DNA of 64,000 bases from Desulfarculus sp. (GCA_003605055.1 QZKP01000053.1:1-64000); one strand, 5' to 3'; shown: positions 1-8,821, counted from the stretch's first letter. Notes: generated from the letters alone by a model not told the origin. A program made the numbers and translations.

Positions 1-140
1 AGAAGGCCCTGCTCAAGCGGGTGCCCAGGGGCACCGAGGATCTGAACAAGAAGGCCCTGGCCGCCGGCGTCAAGCTGGCCAAGGACTGGCAGGCCCAGGC
101 GATGGATGCGCCCCCAGAGATGGATGCGGCGGATGTCTAA
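1..140 (+). CDS. C-terminal end of a truncated gene, possibly a 2-oxoacid:acceptor oxidoreductase gamma subunit
   Basis: The first open frame (codons from base 3) runs to a TAA at 138-140 and gives about 45 residues, the C-terminus of a gene starting before the window. The stretch VPRGTEDLNKKALAAG resembles the C-terminal end of 2-oxoacid:ferredoxin oxidoreductase gamma subunits, which often read like VPxGTEELNLKAL. This is a weak resemblance. A TRAP permease follows 41 bases later, so it could also be an unrelated upstream operon member. No domain can be proved from so short a piece. Confidence 0.4.
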   Translation, partial: KALLKRVPRGTEDLNKKALAAGVKLAKDWQAQAMDAPPEMDAADV

Positions 141-181
141 CCAGGCAGCCACCGTGCTTTAACTAGAAAAAGGTATTGAAT

Positions 182-2113
182 ATGGCCGCACAGGACTACC
201 TGAAACTCAAGACCAGCGCGCCCCAAATTCCCATGCTGGTCAGGATCATCGCCGTGGCTATGAGCCTGTTCCAGCTATACACGGGGCTTTTCCAACTGAC
301 CGCCATGAATCAACGGGTGACCCACGTCACCTTCGGTCTGGTCTTGATCTTCCTTATCTACGGCTGGGATCAAGGGAGGAAGAAAAAGATATCCTGGGAT
401 GGCTACCTGTTGGCCGCGGCGGCCCTGGGCCTGGGCGTCTATGTCCTGGCCACTTGGTTCCACAAGGTCGGCGCCGCGGGCATGAGCCCGCCCATCTACG
501 AGTTGGTGCTGGGGACCATCTTCCTGGCCCTCTGCGTGGAGGCGGCGCGCCGCACCCTGGGTTGGGCGTTCCCCATCATCGCCGTCGTCTCCATTGCCTA
601 CGCCCGCTTCGGCGAATTCCTGCCTAATATAATCGCCCACAAGAACTACCCCTTCGAACGCCTGGTGGACAGCATGTTCATCACCACCGAGGGCGTGTTC
701 GGCATGCTGGCCGGCATCTCGGCCACCTACATCTTCCTGTTCATCCTCTTCGGGACCATGCTGCGCGAGGCCGGCGGCGGCGAGTTCTTCATAAACCTCT
801 CCTTCAGTCTCTTCGGGCACGTGCGCGGCGGGCCGGCCAAGGTGGCGGTGGTGGCCAGCTCCCTGTTCGGCATGCTCTCGGGCAGCGGGACGGCCAATGT
901 GGCCGGCACGGGCCAGATAACCATCCCCCTGATGAAACGCACCGGCTACCCCTCCACCTTCGCGGGGGCGGTGGAGGCGGTGTCCAGCGCCGGCGGGCTC
1001 TTGATGCCCCCCATCATGGGCAGCGCGGTGTTTATCATCATGGAGATACTGGGGGTCAACTATCTGACCATCATGAAGGCGGCCGGCCTCTCCGCCCTGC
1101 TTTACTACACCGGCCTGTTCCTGATGATCGACATCGAGGCCCAAAAACGGGGCATGATCGGCCTGCCCAAAGATCAATTGCCCAGCTTTGTTAAGACCAT
1201 GAAGGAGGGCTGGTATTTCCTGCTGCCCATAGGGGTGCTCATCTTCTTCCTGGCTTATTCCAAGGTGTCGGTGACCCGGGCGGCCTTCTGGGCCACCGTG
1301 GCGGTGCCCCTGTGCACCATCCTGGGCGGGCGCAAACGGATGATGCGACCAAGCCAAATCATACGGGGCCTGCAGAACGGCGCCCTGACCGCCCTGCCGG
1401 TGGTGGCCATACTCGCCCTGGGCGGCGTGGTGCTGGGCATGATCACCCTCACCGGCCTGGGCCTGATGATGTCCAGCATGCTGATCGATCTGTCCCAGGG
1501 CAACCTGCTCCTGTTGCTGCTGCTGACCATGGTGGCCTCGATCATCCTGGGCATGGGGGTGCCCCCGGTGGCGGCCTACATCGTGCTGGCCATCCTGGTG
1601 GTGCCAGCCTTGATCAAGTTGGGCGTCTACCCCCTGGCCGCCCACTTGTTTGTCTTCTACTTCGCCACTATAGCCGGCATCACTCCCCCCATGGCCCCGG
1701 ACGCCTTTGTGGCCGCGGGCATATCCGGCGCCCCCATGATGCGCACCGCCCTGACCGCCTGCCGGCTGGCCCTGGTGATTTTCATCGTGCCCTACATGTT
1801 CGTGTACAACAACGCCCTGCTCTTGGTGGGCAGCCTCGGCCAGATTTTGCAAGTATGCATAACCGCGTTCCTGGGGGTGGTGGCCCTGGCCTACGCCACC
1901 CAAAACTACCTGGGCGGCAAGCTCAATTTGTTTTATCAACTGCTGCTTTTTTTGGGCAGCGGGCTGTTGATCTATCCTGGCTGGACCAGCGACATTATCG
2001 GAGCCGTCTTGCTGGCGGGGGTCTACGCTCTCCGCTCCCCGACACTCTTGGGGAAGTTGGGGTTGCTCCGGACGCGGTGGGGTCAGGCCCAGGCGCCGTC
2101 GGAAAGGAACTAG
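182..2113 (+). CDS. TRAP transporter fused permease (DctQ-DctM fusion, TAXI type)
   Basis: A polytopic inner-membrane protein of 643 residues, mostly hydrophobic segments. The small 4-helix DctQ-like part (about residues 15-140) is fused to the large DctM-like part, the architecture of TRAP permeases that work with TAXI-type periplasmic receptors. Glycine-rich signatures LSGSGTANVAGTGQITIPLMK and GMGVPPVAAY in the DctM part are typical. Such permeases import organic acids using an ion gradient. ATG at 182 is preferred because AAAAAGG lies 8 bases upstream; a TTG at 176 is in frame. No receptor gene follows, so it may lie upstream of the window. It heads the catabolic operon 0.2-8.4 kb, whose next start is one base after its stop. 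Confidence 0.9.
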   Translation: MAAQDYLKLKTSAPQIPMLVRIIAVAMSLFQLYTGLFQLTAMNQRVTHVTFGLVLIFLIYGWDQGRKKKISWDGYLLAAAALGLGVYVLATWFHKVGAAGMSPPIYELVLGTIFLALCVEAARRTLGWAFPIIAVVSIAYARFGEFLPNIIAHKNYPFERLVDSMFITTEGVFGMLAGISATYIFLFILFGTMLREAGGGEFFINLSFSLFGHVRGGPAKVAVVASSLFGMLSGSGTANVAGTGQITIPLMKRTGYPSTFAGAVEAVSSAGGLLMPPIMGSAVFIIMEILGVNYLTIMKAAGLSALLYYTGLFLMIDIEAQKRGMIGLPKDQLPSFVKTMKEGWYFLLPIGVLIFFLAYSKVSVTRAAFWATVAVPLCTILGGRKRMMRPSQIIRGLQNGALTALPVVAILALGGVVLGMITLTGLGLMMSSMLIDLSQGNLLLLLLLTMVASIILGMGVPPVAAYIVLAILVVPALIKLGVYPLAAHLFVFYFATIAGITPPMAPDAFVAAGISGAPMMRTALTACRLALVIFIVPYMFVYNNALLLVGSLGQILQVCITAFLGVVALAYATQNYLGGKLNLFYQLLLFLGSGLLIYPGWTSDIIGAVLLAGVYALRSPTLLGKLGLLRTRWGQAQAPSERN

Positions 2114-2114
2114 C

Positions 2115-2909
2115 ATGAAAGAGGGAGAGGCCCCCAAATCCTTTTTAATGGATATGACCTGGCAGGAGTTTAAGCAGGCGGCGGGCCCCCACGCGGTGGT
2201 GGTGATCCCCCTGGGCTCGGCGGAGCTGGAGGGCGCCCACCTGCCGGTGGGGGTGGACACCATCGCCGCCGAAGGGGTGGCCCGGATGTTGGCCGGGCTG
2301 GAGAACGTCATCATCGCCCCCACCATCCCCATCGGTTACTCCAAGTGGTTCCTGCCCTACCCGGGCACCATTTCCCTGGAGCAAGAGACCCTGCTCAGCC
2401 TGCTGCGCGACTACTGCCTCAGCCTGGTGCGCCACGGCATCAAGCGCATCGTGTTTCTCAACTCCCACCGCGGCAACAACGCGGCGGTGGAGGTGACCGC
2501 CCACGGCTTGATAGACGCCCATCAGATCAAGGTGGGCATGCTCAATCTCTGGAAGCTGGCCAATGACCTGATAAGCGGTCAGGACATTATCTCCGAGGGC
2601 CGCTTCACCCACGCCGGCGAAATCATGACCTCGGTCATCATGGCCCTGCGGCCCGAGACGGTGGTGAGCCGAGAGATTAAGGCGGGCCAAGTAAGGTCGC
2701 CCGAGGGCTCGGCCTTCCGCTGCCGCAACTCCCTGGGCGACGCCGAGCTGAACGGAGTGGTCCAGACCCTCTACCTAGACATCCGCCAGATAACCGATAC
2801 CGGCGTCATGGGCGACCCCACCACCGCCTCGGCCGAGAAAGGCCGGCGGGTCCTGGAGCTGCTGGCCGCCTACGCCCGCCAGTACTTGAGCGAATTCGCC
2901 CGGCTTTAA
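2115..2909 (+). CDS. Creatininase-family amidohydrolase
   Basis: 264 residues of the creatininase (creatinine amidohydrolase) fold, a metal-dependent cytoplasmic amidase family that also includes mycofactocin MftE and formamide hydrolases. Visible motifs are GSAELEGAHLPVGVDT (residues 34-49), LNSHRGNN (115-122) and FTHAGE (164-169). In typical members the first motif reads GSxEQHGxHLPxxTD with Glu, His and Asp binding metal. Here Glu37 and Asp48 are kept but the EQH His is Glu39. It starts one base after the TRAP stop, with GGAAAGGAAC upstream, so the two are likely coupled. The substrate is probably an amide or cyclic amide imported by the transporter, but this is inference. Confidence 0.8.
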   Translation: MKEGEAPKSFLMDMTWQEFKQAAGPHAVVVIPLGSAELEGAHLPVGVDTIAAEGVARMLAGLENVIIAPTIPIGYSKWFLPYPGTISLEQETLLSLLRDYCLSLVRHGIKRIVFLNSHRGNNAAVEVTAHGLIDAHQIKVGMLNLWKLANDLISGQDIISEGRFTHAGEIMTSVIMALRPETVVSREIKAGQVRSPEGSAFRCRNSLGDAELNGVVQTLYLDIRQITDTGVMGDPTTASAEKGRRVLELLAAYARQYLSEFARL

Positions 2910-2928
2910 ACACCATGATGATTGGATA

Positions 2929-4320
2929 ATGAGCATGCCCAGCAATCCTGGCCCCAGCGGACTTACCGAGGCCCTGGTGGATTTCGCCGCCCGTCTCAAG
3001 TTCGATGACCTGCCGCCCCAGGCGGTGGAATCCTGCAAGCTGCTCATCATGGACACCCTGGGGGTGTCCCTGCCCGGCCGCCTGGCCCCGGGCTGCCCCG
3101 AGGTGGCGGCCTTGGTGGGCCAATGGGGCGGCGCTCCCCTTTCCACCCTGTTGTTCCAGGGCCGCAAGCTGTCGCCGCCCCTGGCCGCCCTGGCCAACAG
3201 CATGATGATGCACGCCCTGGACTTTGACGACACCCTGGACGCCTCGGCCCTGCACTGCATGGTATCGGTGCTGCCGGCGGCCCTGGCCACGGCCGAGGCG
3301 AGCGCCCCGGTGGACGGGCGCCGCTTCATCACCGCCTGCGTATTGGGGGTGGAGATGATCTGCCGCCTGAGCCTGGGCCTAAGCAGCCCCCTCTCCTGGA
3401 TTCGCACCGCCACCTGCGGCTCCTTCGGGGCGGCGGCGGCCGCGGCCAAGGTGCTGGGCCTGGACCGGGACGGGCTCTGGAACGCCCTGGGCGTGGTCTA
3501 CGCCCAGACCGCGGGCAACGCCCAGGGACTCATCGAGGGCCGCCTGATCAAGCGCATGCAGCCGGGCTTCGCCGCCCAGGCGGGGGTGGAGGCCGCCTAC
3601 CTGGCCCGGGCCGGCATCTCCGGCAGCCGCGAGTTCCTGGAGGGCCCTTATGGATTTTACAATCTATACGAAAGGGGTGCCTATGATCCGGGTCCGGTGC
3701 AACAAGGGCTGGGCCGGGGTTTTCTGATCAGCCAGTTGAGCATCAAGCCCTATCCCTGCTGCCGCATGACCCACTCCTCCATTGACGCCGCCCTGGCCCT
3801 GCACCCCCAGGTGGCCGGCAGGCAGCAGAAGATTCAGCGGGTGGAGGTGCGCGCCTCCAGCATGGTCACCGAGATGGTGGGCAAGGCCTTTGTCCTCGGC
3901 GACGACCCCCAGGTGGACGCCCAGTTCAGCATCCCCTACACGGTCAGCGCCGCTCTGTTGCGGGGGGACGTGTTCCTGGGCGACTTCGAGCCGGCGGCCA
4001 TACAGGACCCCGCGGCCAGGGAGCTGGCCCGCAAGGTGGCGGTGACCAGCGACCCCGGCCTGGCGCCCAAGGACATCCTGCCGGCCGCCATGGCCATCAC
4101 CCTGCCGGACGGCGAGCGCCTGAGCGCAGAGGTGCGGGCCCCCCTGGGCAATCCGGCCCGGCCCATGAGCCGGGCCCAGTGCCGCGAGAAGTTCAACAAG
4201 TGCCTGGCCTACAGTGGATTGCCCCGCGAGCGCGCCTGGGTGGAAGAGGTATTAACCTTTATCGAAAACCTGGAACGGGCCCCGGACGCCGCCCACTTGG
4301 CCCCCTTGATCTCGGATTGA
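2929..4320 (+). CDS. MmgE/PrpD family protein
   Basis: 463 residues over the full length of the MmgE/PrpD fold, a cytoplasmic dehydratase/decarboxylase family including 2-methylcitrate dehydratase and cis-aconitate decarboxylase. Family features include the N-terminal helical LADTLGV-like segment (MDTLGVSLPGR, about residues 41-51), MMMHALDFDDTLD (about 94-106) and the KPYPCCRMTHSSIDA segment (about 274-288) near the domain boundary. It follows the creatininase gene by 19 bases. The start has no strong ribosome site; a second ATG lies two codons later. Many catabolic operons carry PrpD homologues for compounds other than methylcitrate, and no prpB or prpC is nearby, so the substrate is open. 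Confidence 0.85.
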   Translation: MSMPSNPGPSGLTEALVDFAARLKFDDLPPQAVESCKLLIMDTLGVSLPGRLAPGCPEVAALVGQWGGAPLSTLLFQGRKLSPPLAALANSMMMHALDFDDTLDASALHCMVSVLPAALATAEASAPVDGRRFITACVLGVEMICRLSLGLSSPLSWIRTATCGSFGAAAAAAKVLGLDRDGLWNALGVVYAQTAGNAQGLIEGRLIKRMQPGFAAQAGVEAAYLARAGISGSREFLEGPYGFYNLYERGAYDPGPVQQGLGRGFLISQLSIKPYPCCRMTHSSIDAALALHPQVAGRQQKIQRVEVRASSMVTEMVGKAFVLGDDPQVDAQFSIPYTVSAALLRGDVFLGDFEPAAIQDPAARELARKVAVTSDPGLAPKDILPAAMAITLPDGERLSAEVRAPLGNPARPMSRAQCREKFNKCLAYSGLPRERAWVEEVLTFIENLERAPDAAHLAPLISD

Positions 4321-4608
4321 GCCCTGGATTGATGGCGTCCTGTCCCTGACGCCGCCTGGGGCGCCGGTCATGGGCCGGGGTCGCCGCGGGCAAAAGGAGA
4401 GCTGCCGGCGCAGGAAGTTAGCCCGGCCCGGTCCTGAAGGAGCCGCCAGGCTGGCTGCGGCGGGCCGGATACTTGGAGGAGGAATGAGGCTGCAAACACA
4501 ACCACCTCACGGTGCATTCGGTCGCACGGCCCTAAACAGACATCCCGCGCCGCCCCGCGGTCAGCGAGGAGCGGCGATGACAAGTACCTGCGGCCAGGCG
4601 AGAGAAGC
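4321..4608 (+). other. 288-base leader upstream of glcD-like gene, unassigned
   Basis: This GC-rich spacer between the PrpD-family and FAD-oxidase genes interrupts an otherwise tightly packed operon. It has several GC-rich inverted segments but no recognisable riboswitch core. I looked for the cobalamin B12-box and c-di-GMP motifs and did not find them. A strong ribosome site, GGAGGAGGA at 4475-4483, is placed for the short frame at 4484. Confidence 0.4.
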
Positions 4609-4612
4609 ATGA
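4484..4612 (+). CDS. Possible 42-residue leader peptide coupled to the FAD oxidase gene
   Basis: A short frame opens with ATG directly after GGAGGAGGA, the best ribosome site of the region, and ends in TGA overlapping the ATG of the next gene (ATGA). The peptide begins MRLQTQPPHGAFGR and is rich in Arg, Pro and Gly, with no recognisable domain. The arrangement fits a translationally coupled leader peptide. It may equally be chance in high-GC sequence, since the composition looks non-protein-like. Confidence 0.2.
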   Translation: MRLQTQPPHGAFGRTALNRHPAPPRGQRGAAMTSTCGQAREA

Positions 4613-6021
4613 GCGTGAACCCCAAGAAATTGCACAAGGCCCTGGCCGGGATCGTTGGCGGGGCCAACGTCTTCACCGACCCGCCCACCAACCTGGTCTA
4701 CGCCAAGGACGTGATGCCCTACGACCTGGAGGAGCACAACATCCCCTATGCCGTGGTGCGGCCGGCGGGCAGCGCCGAGATCGGGGAGGTGCTCAAATAC
4801 GCCAACCAGTGCGAGCTGCCCGTGCATATCCACGGCTCGGGCACCTCCCTGGTGGGCCTGGCCCGGCCCAAGGCCAAGGGCATCGTCCTGGACACCGCCC
4901 GCCTGCAGGAAATCGAGATATTTCCCGAGCGGGGATACTTCGAAGCCGGCGCCGGGGTGCATCTGGCCAAACTGCGCAAGGCCCTGGCGCCGCACAAGGC
5001 CCTGCTGCCCATCTTCCCGGGCAGCGAGCTGGTGGCCACCATAGGCGGCTCGGTGGCGGTCAATACCAGCGCCCACGCCGTGGACGCCGCCCTGGGCAAG
5101 CCGGGCGACTACGTGCTGGGGCTGGAGGCGGTGCTGCCCACCGGCGAAGTGATCCAAACCGGTACCCATTCCCTGCGCAAGCCGGCCGGAGTGGAGGCCA
5201 CCAAGCTGCTGGTGGGCTCAGAGGGGCTGTTGGGCGTTATCACCAAGCTGCGCATGCGGCTGGTGCCCGCGCCCCACACCGCCAACCTGGTGGCCTATTA
5301 TCGCCGGACCGAGGACATCCTGCGCACCGTGATGGCAATGTATGGCCAGGGCCTCAACCCCCCCATGTTCTTCGAATACCTGGACGAGGAATCGGCCCGC
5401 ATCGGCTTTGAGGCGGTGGGCCTCCACCAGCCCCGCGGCGCGGTGGCCATGATGAGCCTGCACGCCGAAGGGCCGGCGGGCTGCCGGGAAAAGGCCGCGC
5501 GCTTCCTGGAGTTCCTGCGCCAGGGCCCCGCCCTCGAGGCCCATATCGTAGAGGGCGCCGCCGAATGGGACCAGGTGTGGAGCTCCCGGGCGGAGGCCGG
5601 CAACTATGTCTATCGCCGCGGCTCCACCTTCGGCAGCGAGGTGACCCCCCGGGTGGACAAGCTGGAGGAGGCGTTCCAAGAGACGCGCGCCTTCATCCTG
5701 AACCTGGAAAGCTACCCCTCGCCCCAGTTCATCTCCTTCGGCCATATCGGCGCCCCCACCATTCACGGCTATGCCTTCATACCCACCAAGGACATCCCCA
5801 GCGAGGTGAAAAAGGCCATCACCCTGGAGGTGCGGGAAAAGTCCGAGGCCATCAACGTCAAATACGGCGGCTGCGGTGGCGAGTGGGGCCTCACCGCCCA
5901 GCGAGCCTCCTTTCTCCGCCTGCGGTATGGCCAGGCCTACTACCAGATGCTGGTGAATATAAAAAAGGCCCTGGACCCCAAAAACATCCTGAACCGCGGC
6001 AACCTCGAGGGACTGCTTTGA
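4609..6021 (+). CDS. FAD-linked oxidase, GlcD / D-lactate dehydrogenase type
   Basis: 470 residues with an N-terminal PCMH-type FAD domain (about 45-225) and a C-terminal FAD-oxidase domain (about 225-470). The diagnostic HIHGSGTSLVGLARPKAKG segment near residue 74 is the PCMH pyrophosphate-binding region, and GGSVAVNTSAHAVDAALGKPGDYVLGLEAVLPTGE follows. The ending KKALDPKNILNRGN is typical of the GlcD family, which oxidises 2-hydroxy acids such as glycolate or D-lactate and passes electrons to Fe-S partners. The next two genes encode such a partner in two pieces, starting with a 4-base overlap. The hydroxy-acid substrate is not determined. Confidence 0.88.
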   Translation: MSVNPKKLHKALAGIVGGANVFTDPPTNLVYAKDVMPYDLEEHNIPYAVVRPAGSAEIGEVLKYANQCELPVHIHGSGTSLVGLARPKAKGIVLDTARLQEIEIFPERGYFEAGAGVHLAKLRKALAPHKALLPIFPGSELVATIGGSVAVNTSAHAVDAALGKPGDYVLGLEAVLPTGEVIQTGTHSLRKPAGVEATKLLVGSEGLLGVITKLRMRLVPAPHTANLVAYYRRTEDILRTVMAMYGQGLNPPMFFEYLDEESARIGFEAVGLHQPRGAVAMMSLHAEGPAGCREKAARFLEFLRQGPALEAHIVEGAAEWDQVWSSRAEAGNYVYRRGSTFGSEVTPRVDKLEEAFQETRAFILNLESYPSPQFISFGHIGAPTIHGYAFIPTKDIPSEVKKAITLEVREKSEAINVKYGGCGGEWGLTAQRASFLRLRYGQAYYQMLVNIKKALDPKNILNRGNLEGLL

Positions 6022-6365
6022 GCAAGGGCGCAGAACTTAAGCGGGAGCTGCTGGCCGAGTTGGCCAAGTGCCGGGCCTGCCGTTTTTGCGTGGACGTGTG
6101 CCCCACCTACCAGGCCAGCCAGGGGGTGGAGCCGCTCTCCTCCTTTGGCCGCTTGCAGATCATAAGGCATCTGCTCACCGGGGTGTTGCAACTGGATGAC
6201 GCCCTGAGCTACGCCCTGTACTCCTGCTTGCAGTGCCGCCGCTGCGAAAACGTCTGCCAGAGCAAAGGGCAGGCCCTGGAGATCTGCCGCACCATCCACC
6301 AGGGGCGGGTCTACCTATCGCCCAGCTACGTCAAGGGGGTGGAAGAGGTGGAAGGCGATGCCTAG
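6018..6365 (+). CDS. Two [4Fe-4S] ferredoxin-domain protein, N-terminal half of a split GlcF
   Basis: About 115 residues with two ferredoxin-like clusters, CRACRFCVDVCPTYQ near residue 17 and CLQCRRCENVCQSKG near residue 75. In the second, the Pro after the last Cys is missing. This is the electron-transfer N-terminus normally fused to CCG domains in GlcF-type glycolate oxidase subunits. The likely start is TTG at 6018 overlapping the upstream stop as TTGA; no ATG lies before the first cluster. It overlaps the downstream CCG gene by 8 bases, so the three genes are tightly coupled. Confidence 0.75.
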   Translation: MSKGAELKRELLAELAKCRACRFCVDVCPTYQASQGVEPLSSFGRLQIIRHLLTGVLQLDDALSYALYSCLQCRRCENVCQSKGQALEICRTIHQGRVYLSPSYVKGVEEVEGDA

Positions 6366-7389
6366 GACCCGTCTGATCGTCTCCCAGGCCCTGACCACTT
6401 TGGAGCGCAACCTGCGCCGGGACGGCGACCCCCTGGGCTTTCGGGGCAACTATTGGATTGACTGGAGCCAGGGCCTGGACCTGCCCTCCCAGGGACCGCG
6501 CTGCCTCTACACCGGCCGCATGTATCAGATGCTCCCCTATGTGGCCCAGACCAGCAAGCTGGTGGCCCGCTACCAATCCTGGCTGGCCTGCCCCGGCCTG
6601 GCCAAGCTGCTGGAGCTGGGCGGCCGCCTGGCCGGCGAGGCCACCCTGCGGCGCCTGGCGCGCGCGGCCGGAGAGATCGAGCAGCGGGCCAGGGACAGCC
6701 TGCGGGGCATTTGGGCGGGGCTTTGCGCCGTAGGGGCCCAACCGGCCTTTCTGCAGCAACAAGAGCCCTACAGCGGGGTGCTCCTGTACGACCTGGGGAT
6801 GGAGGACGCGGCCCGTGGCCAGGCCGATAAGCTGGGCGCGCTTTTCAGCTCCCAGGGCTTCAGCGAGGTCATCGCCGTGGACCCGCACAGCGTGCATCTG
6901 CTGCGCGGGGCCTTTCCCGAGGCCCTGCGCCGCCGCGGGGTGTCAATACGCCACTACCTGGAGCTGCTGGCGCCGGCGCGGGAGAGGATCGCGCAGCGCC
7001 GGCGCCTCCTGCCCATCCAGGAGGTGGTGGTGCATGACTCCTGCGTCATGGCCCGGGAGCTGGGCCTCATGGACCAGGTGCGCCAGGTGGCCCAGGCCCT
7101 GGGCCTGGCGGTCAAGGAGCCGGCTGACACCCGGGAAAACACCGCTTGCTGCGGGGGGCCCATTGAATACGCCTTTGGCGAGCTCAGCCAGCAGGTGTCG
7201 CGCCTGCGGGCCCAGGAGTTGGCCCGGGTCTCCGAACAGGTGCTGGTCACCTGCCCCATCTGCCTGCTCAACCTCAGCCCTTACGAGAGCGAGCTGGGCA
7301 TAAGGGTCTGGGACCTGGGCGAGCTGCTGCACCGGGCGCTGGGTGCGGAGTTGAAACCTGATGATCAGCGGCAAGGAAATCATGGATAG
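6358..7389 (+). CDS. CCG-domain protein, HdrB/GlcF C-terminal half
   Basis: 343 residues with the cysteine-rich CCG architecture of heterodisulfide reductase B and GlcF. The C-terminal repeat is complete: VVVHDSCVMARELG, then TACCGGPIEYAFG, then TCPICLLNLSPYES. The N-terminal repeat is degenerate, RCLYTGRMYQMLPY, where homologues often show FTGCMYQ. CCG domains bind an unusual Fe-S cluster used in quinone or disulfide redox. With the preceding ferredoxin-like gene it reconstitutes a GlcF-like partner of the FAD oxidase. Its last 8 bases overlap the chosen start of the next gene. Confidence 0.8.
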   Translation: MPRTRLIVSQALTTLERNLRRDGDPLGFRGNYWIDWSQGLDLPSQGPRCLYTGRMYQMLPYVAQTSKLVARYQSWLACPGLAKLLELGGRLAGEATLRRLARAAGEIEQRARDSLRGIWAGLCAVGAQPAFLQQQEPYSGVLLYDLGMEDAARGQADKLGALFSSQGFSEVIAVDPHSVHLLRGAFPEALRRRGVSIRHYLELLAPARERIAQRRRLLPIQEVVVHDSCVMARELGLMDQVRQVAQALGLAVKEPADTRENTACCGGPIEYAFGELSQQVSRLRAQELARVSEQVLVTCPICLLNLSPYESELGIRVWDLGELLHRALGAELKPDDQRQGNHG

Positions 7390-8434
7390 CAAACGACGGG
7401 TGGAGTGTTTGTTCAGCGGCCGCCGGCCGGACCGGGTGGGCCTGCACGCCCTGAGCAACGCCTTCAACAGCGTCAACGCCGGCTGTGAGGCCAGCGCGGC
7501 CTATACGGAGCCGGCCAAGGCCTTCGAGGCCATGCTCTGGACCTATGAGCAGTACGATTGGGACCTCTACATCCAGTACTGCCTGCACTCGGTGACCGCG
7601 GTGATGGATTTCGGGGGTCGGGTGCGCATGCCCAAGGGGCCCTACGAAGGGGCCCTGGTGGTGGAGGCCCACCCCATGACCACGGCCGCGGATTTCGATT
7701 GCCTGGCTCTGCCCGATCCCCGCACGGCGGGCCGGATTCCGCAGGCCCTGGCCTACGCCCGCCTGCAGTACGCGCACGGCCTGCCGGTGACCTTCTTCGC
7801 CCGCTCGCCCTTCACCTTCGCGGCCAACCTCTGCGGCCTGGAGACCTTCGCCAAATGGCTGTTCCGGGACAAGGAGCTTTGCCACCGGATGATCGCCCTG
7901 TCCCTGGAGCACATAATCAAGGTGCTGGCGGTGTGGTGCCAGGAATTCGGAGCGGACCGGGTGTGGATGTGGACCAGCTCGCCCAGCGAATCCAACCAGG
8001 TTCTCTCCCCCAAATTCTTCGAGCAGTTCGCCCTGCCCTACCATTTTGAGCTGCACGAGCGGATCCGTAAGCTGGGCGTGAACAGGTTCGGCTTCCACAT
8101 CTGCGGCGACCAGAACAAGAACCTGCCCGCCCTGGCCGCGGCCCAGCCTTGGAGCCACCCCTCCCTGCTGAGCTTTGGCCACGAGGTGGACCTGGAAACC
8201 GCGGGCCGCAGCTTCCCCCAGGACATCATCTACGGCAACCTGGAGCCTTCCTTTATACAGACAGGCTCCCTGCCGGCGATTTATGAGCTGGCGCGAGAGG
8301 CCATAGCCAAGGGCAAAAAGGCGCCCGGGGGCTTTGTCCTGGGCACCGGCTGCGGGTTGCCGGCCACGGCCCCGGCGGCCAAGGTCTTCGCCCTGACCAA
8401 GGCGGTCAGGGATCACGGGGGCTACCAAGATTGA
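7382..8434 (+). CDS. Uroporphyrinogen decarboxylase-like (MtaA/CmuA-type) protein
   Basis: About 350 residues of the UROD superfamily, which includes porphyrin decarboxylases and Zn-dependent corrinoid methyltransferases. The start RRVECLFSGRRPDRVGLHA matches the common xERVLAALxGxxPDRVP opening. Candidate zinc ligands of the methyltransferase branch are visible as FGFHICGDQ and GTGCGLPATAP. The active-site arginines of true HemE are not evident, so the MtaA/MtbA-like branch is favoured. ATG at 7382 has AAGGAA 3-8 bases upstream and gives the family-typical start; ATG at 7361 is in frame. It closes the catabolic operon, perhaps linking it to a methylated substrate. Confidence 0.75.
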   Translation: MDSKRRVECLFSGRRPDRVGLHALSNAFNSVNAGCEASAAYTEPAKAFEAMLWTYEQYDWDLYIQYCLHSVTAVMDFGGRVRMPKGPYEGALVVEAHPMTTAADFDCLALPDPRTAGRIPQALAYARLQYAHGLPVTFFARSPFTFAANLCGLETFAKWLFRDKELCHRMIALSLEHIIKVLAVWCQEFGADRVWMWTSSPSESNQVLSPKFFEQFALPYHFELHERIRKLGVNRFGFHICGDQNKNLPALAAAQPWSHPSLLSFGHEVDLETAGRSFPQDIIYGNLEPSFIQTGSLPAIYELAREAIAKGKKAPGGFVLGTGCGLPATAPAAKVFALTKAVRDHGGYQD

Positions 8435-8633
8435 TCCGCCGCCTGTGTCTCGGCCCGGTATCTGCTCCCCTCAAAAGGCGCTTCCACAGCCTCGAGGCTA
8501 CGCATGCCCTGCCCGCCAGCGGGTAGGGCGCAGGGCCACGGCGCCGCGCCAGCTCCCCAGGGCAGCCCACCCTCGCCTGAGCCTTGCGCGATGGTCCCCC
8601 TTAATCTTAGAGCAGAGCCAAAGGACAGGCCAT

Positions 8634-8662
8634 CCGGGGTCGGGCTTACTCCCGGCTTTTTT
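8634..8662 (+). terminator. Intrinsic terminator candidate
   Basis: CCGGG at 8634-8638 pairs with CCCGG at 8651-8655 across a 12-base loop and is followed by a run of six T (8657-8662). It lies 200 bases after the UROD-like gene and before the respiratory promoter. The stem is short, so efficiency is uncertain. Confidence 0.45.
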
Positions 8663-8791
8663 GGGGTGGCTCCTCTCGGACCTTGGCTTTAGGGTCGAGG
8701 GTGGACAAACTGTATTAAAATAATGTTTACAGATACTTAATGCGAAGTGCCGTGCGGTCATATTTTTATATAAACATATGTACATTTATAC

Positions 8792-8821
8792 TTGACATCC
8801 AAAACCAGCCCAAACTATAGT
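8792..8821 (+). promoter_or_regulatory. Sigma70-type promoter for the respiratory operon
   Basis: A perfect -35 TTGACA (8792-8797) and a -10 TATAGT (8816-8821) are separated by 18 bases. It is the only convincing promoter in front of the 13-kb operon beginning at 9009 and predicts a leader of about 180 bases. An AT-rich interrupted palindrome abuts its upstream side. Confidence 0.6.

Noticed and set aside
275-2332. Long minus-strand frame opposite the TRAP gene
   Set aside because: It is low complexity, His/Gln/Gly-rich, and runs antisense to a clear permease; a high-GC shadow.
4321-4608. Riboswitch (cobalamin or c-di-GMP) in the leader
   Set aside because: No B12-box and no conserved c-di-GMP core could be found.
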